From Bordetella parapertussis (GTDB taxonomy: Bacteria; Pseudomonadota; Gammaproteobacteria; Burkholderiales; Burkholderiaceae): a stretch of DNA of 9,140 bases. Where the stretch lies: assembly GCA_945901665.1 (NCBI GenBank), contig CAMDLJ010000085.1, positions 1 through 9,140 on the forward strand, given 5' to 3'. The notes under the pieces are model-generated. The model was not told the origin of the DNA. It did not search any database and saw only the letters and a program-made list of their open reading frames with translations. Both the position numbers and the translations under genes were made by a program. Each line of letters starts with the position of its first letter. Position 1 is the first letter of the stretch. Below, one piece after another: positions 7,281 through 9,140 of the stretch.

Positions 7281-9140
7281 TCAGCGCCCAGCGTGCAAGC
7301 TGCGATACAGCTGATCGCGACCGCTCTCATACGCGCGTGGCCACACCACATCGCGGCTGCCCAATTTGGCCGCTTCGTGCAAGGTCCAGGCGGGGTCGGC
7401 CAAGTGGGGCCGGGCCACAGCACACAAATCGGCCCGACCGGCGGCGATGATGCTGTTGGCATGGTCGGCCTCGCTGATCGCACCCACGGCCATGGTCAGC
7501 ACACCCACCTCGTTGCGGATGCGGTCGGCAAAAGGCGTTTGGTACATGCGGCCATACACGGGCTTGGCTTGGCGGGTGGTTTGTCCCGAAGAGACATCGA
7601 TCACATCGCAGCCGGCTTGCTTGAACAAGCGCGCCATCACCACCGCATCGTCGTCGGTGTTGCCGCCATCGGCCCAATCGTGGGCCGAGATGCGCACCGC
7701 CATCGGTTTGTGGGCTGGCCACACGGCGCGCATGGCGGAGAAGACTTCCAAAGGGTAGCGGCAACGATTCTCGATACTGCCGCCATATTCATCGTTGCGC
7801 ACATTCGTCAAGGGACACAAAAAGCCCGACAACAAATAGCCGTGGGCCGCATGCAGCTCCAACCATTCAAAGCCCGCCGCATCGGCGCGCTGGGTGGACG
7901 CCACAAAAGCAGCGGTCATTGCATCCATGTCGGCGCGGGTCATGGCGCGCGGGGTGGCATTTTGCGGGCCATAAGGCACATCACTGGCTGCCATGAGCGG
8001 CCAATTGCCTTGGGCCAAAGGTTCGTCAATCGCCTCCCAGCCCACTTGGGTCGAGCCCTTGGCACCGCTGTGGCCCAGCTGCAAACCGATGTGGGCTTTT
8101 TGTTGGTGCGCAAAGTCAACGATGCGGGCAAAGGCCTGGGTCTGGCTGTCGTTCCACAGGCCCGGGCAAGCCGGTGTGATGCGCCCTTCGGGGGTGGGGC
8201 TGGTCATCTCCACCATCACCAAGCCCGCGCCGCCCATGGCACGCGCACCCAAGTGCACCAAGTGGAAGTCGCCCACCACGCCATCGGTGGCATGGTAAGT
8301 CGCCATGGGCGAGACCACGATGCGGTTTTTCAATGTGAGCTCGCGCACCTTCAGCGGCAGCAACATGGGGGCCACCGGTTTGCGGCCCGACAACCAGGCT
8401 TCGTAGCCCTCCAACCACACCGGGTCGCGCAAGCGCAGGTTCTCGTGGCTGATGCGCTGCGATCGCGTGAGCAGCGAGTAGGTGAATTGCTCCACCTCCA
8501 TGTGGGTGTAGCGGTCCACATGCTCAAACCATTCGGTGGAGTTGCGCGCGGCGTTTTGGATCTTCAGCACCTCGACACTGCGCCGCGCTTGGTAGGCTTG
8601 CAGCACCGTGGCCATGTCATGGTTGGGATGCTGGGCAAAGGTTTGGGCCAAGTCGATGGCGTCTTCCAAGGCCAGCTTGGTGCCGCTGCCAATGGAGAAG
8701 TGCGCGGTGTGTGCCGCGTCGCCCATCAGCACGATGGGGGTTTGCCGACCGCCAATGGCCTCCCAATGCACCCAGGAGTTGCAAATCACGCGCGGGAACT
8801 GGATCCAAATCGCCGAGCCGCGCAGGTGCGAGGCATTGCTCATCAAGGGGTTGCCGTCCAGGTATTTGGCAAACAGCTTTTCACAAAACGCAATGCCCTC
8901 GGCCTGGTCCATGTCATCCAAGCCATGGGCGCGCCACACGTGCTCTGGGGTTTCCACAATGAAGGTCGATGTTTCGCCATCGTATTTGTAGGCATGGGCT
9001 GCGAACCAACCGTGCTCGGTCTGCTCAAAGGCAAAAGTGAAAGCGTCAAAGGTTTTGCGCGTGCCCAGCCAGACAAAGCGGCACAAGCGCGTGTCGATGT
9101 CGGGTTGGTAGGTTTGGGCGTAGCGGGTGCGCACCCGGCT
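7281..9140 (-). CDS. 2-aminobenzoyl-CoA monooxygenase/reductase-type fusion (salicylyl-CoA 5-hydroxylase family), N-terminus missing
   Basis: The visible 619 residues run from the window edge to a TGA at 7281. The first part (to about 8370) is the C-terminal two thirds of an FAD aromatic hydroxylase, with [10 protein letters not shown] (8698-8727) and [14 protein letters not shown] forming the second FAD motif. The second part is an old-yellow-enzyme domain with [26 protein letters not shown], the substrate-binding HAAH pair (7842-7853), [17 protein letters not shown], and FMN phosphate loop [18 protein letters not shown]. This domain fusion is characteristic of 2-aminobenzoyl-CoA monooxygenase/reductase of aerobic anthranilate breakdown (Azoarcus evansii) and of proteins annotated as bifunctional salicylyl-CoA 5-hydroxylase/oxidoreductase. 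It would hydroxylate the CoA-bound ring at C5 and then reduce it with NADH. Family members are about 770 residues, so roughly 150 N-terminal residues including the GxGxxG motif lie outside. An in-frame GTG at 9134 is not the start. Confidence 0.93.
   Translation of the reverse strand, partial: SRVRTRYAQTYQPDIDTRLCRFVWLGTRKTFDAFTFAFEQTEHGWFAAHAYKYDGETSTFIVETPEHVWRAHGLDDMDQAEGIAFCEKLFAKYLDGNPLMSNASHLRGSAIWIQFPRVICNSWVHWEAIGGRQTPIVLMGDAAHTAHFSIGSGTKLALEDAIDLAQTFAQHPNHDMATVLQAYQARRSVEVLKIQNAARNSTEWFEHVDRYTHMEVEQFTYSLLTRSQRISHENLRLRDPVWLEGYEAWLSGRKPVAPMLLPLKVRELTLKNRIVVSPMATYHATDGVVGDFHLVHLGARAMGGAGLVMVEMTSPTPEGRITPACPGLWNDSQTQAFARIVDFAHQQKAHIGLQLGHSGAKGSTQVGWEAIDEPLAQGNWPLMAASDVPYGPQNATPRAMTRADMDAMTAAFVASTQRADAAGFEWLELHAAHGYLLSGFLCPLTNVRNDEYGGSIENRCRYPLEVFSAMRAVWPAHKPMAVRISAHDWADGGNTDDDAVVMARLFKQAGCDVIDVSSGQTTRQAKPVYGRMYQTPFADRIRNEVGVLTMAVGAISEADHANSIIAAGRADLCAVARPHLADPAWTLHEAAKLGSRDVVWPRAYESGRDQLYRSLHAGR

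Noticed and set aside
7274..7483. N-terminal extension of the MarR frame by 70 codons
   Set aside because: It would overlap the fusion gene in another frame and its translation is Pro/Trp-rich and unlike MarR; the ATG at 7273 matches the family start.

Overview
The window looks like chromosomal DNA of a betaproteobacterium in the order Burkholderiales, most likely family Comamonadaceae (Limnohabitans, Rhodoferax or Acidovorax relatives are plausible; the genus is not settled). The reasons are the end of the ribosomal alpha operon (rpsD-rpoA-rplQ), the RpoA and L17 sequences, moderately high GC, and a catabolic gene cluster of a kind typical of that family.

Layout. Positions 1-1657 (+ strand) carry the tail of rpsD, then complete rpoA and rplQ. 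An initiator tRNA gene (tRNA-fMet, CAT, encoded CCA) follows 19 bases after rplQ, and a perfect 11-bp hairpin with a T-rich tail (about 1783-1813) closes the block. An alpha/beta hydrolase gene on the + strand starts only about 16 bases after that terminator.

From 2737 to the right edge everything lies on the - strand and forms one tightly packed operon, convergent with the hydrolase. In transcription order it contains: (1) the C-terminal 619 residues of a fused FAD-monooxygenase/old-yellow-enzyme protein of the 2-aminobenzoyl-CoA monooxygenase/reductase (salicylyl-CoA 5-hydroxylase) family, whose N-terminus lies outside the window; (2) a MarR-family regulator; (3) a crotonase-family protein; (4) an acyl-CoA dehydrogenase; (5) an acyl-CoA synthetase of the benzoate/2-aminobenzoate-CoA ligase type; (6) a RidA-family protein. 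Junctions are 7 bp, GTGA overlap, 1 bp, ATGA overlap and 8 bp, so translation is probably coupled throughout.

How it may work: the ligase would activate anthranilate (or a related 2-substituted benzoate) to its CoA thioester. The fusion enzyme would hydroxylate and then reduce the ring to a non-aromatic 2-amino-5-oxocyclohexenyl-CoA. The dehydrogenase, crotonase and RidA-like protein would process that enamine-bearing intermediate, and MarR would sense a pathway CoA thioester. The first two steps follow from known families; substrate choice and the later steps are inference. The most interesting points are a crotonase lacking both classic catalytic glutamates and a RidA homologue lacking the conserved arginine, sitting in a pathway whose predicted intermediate is an enamine. 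I saw no mobile element, CRISPR array or phage gene.
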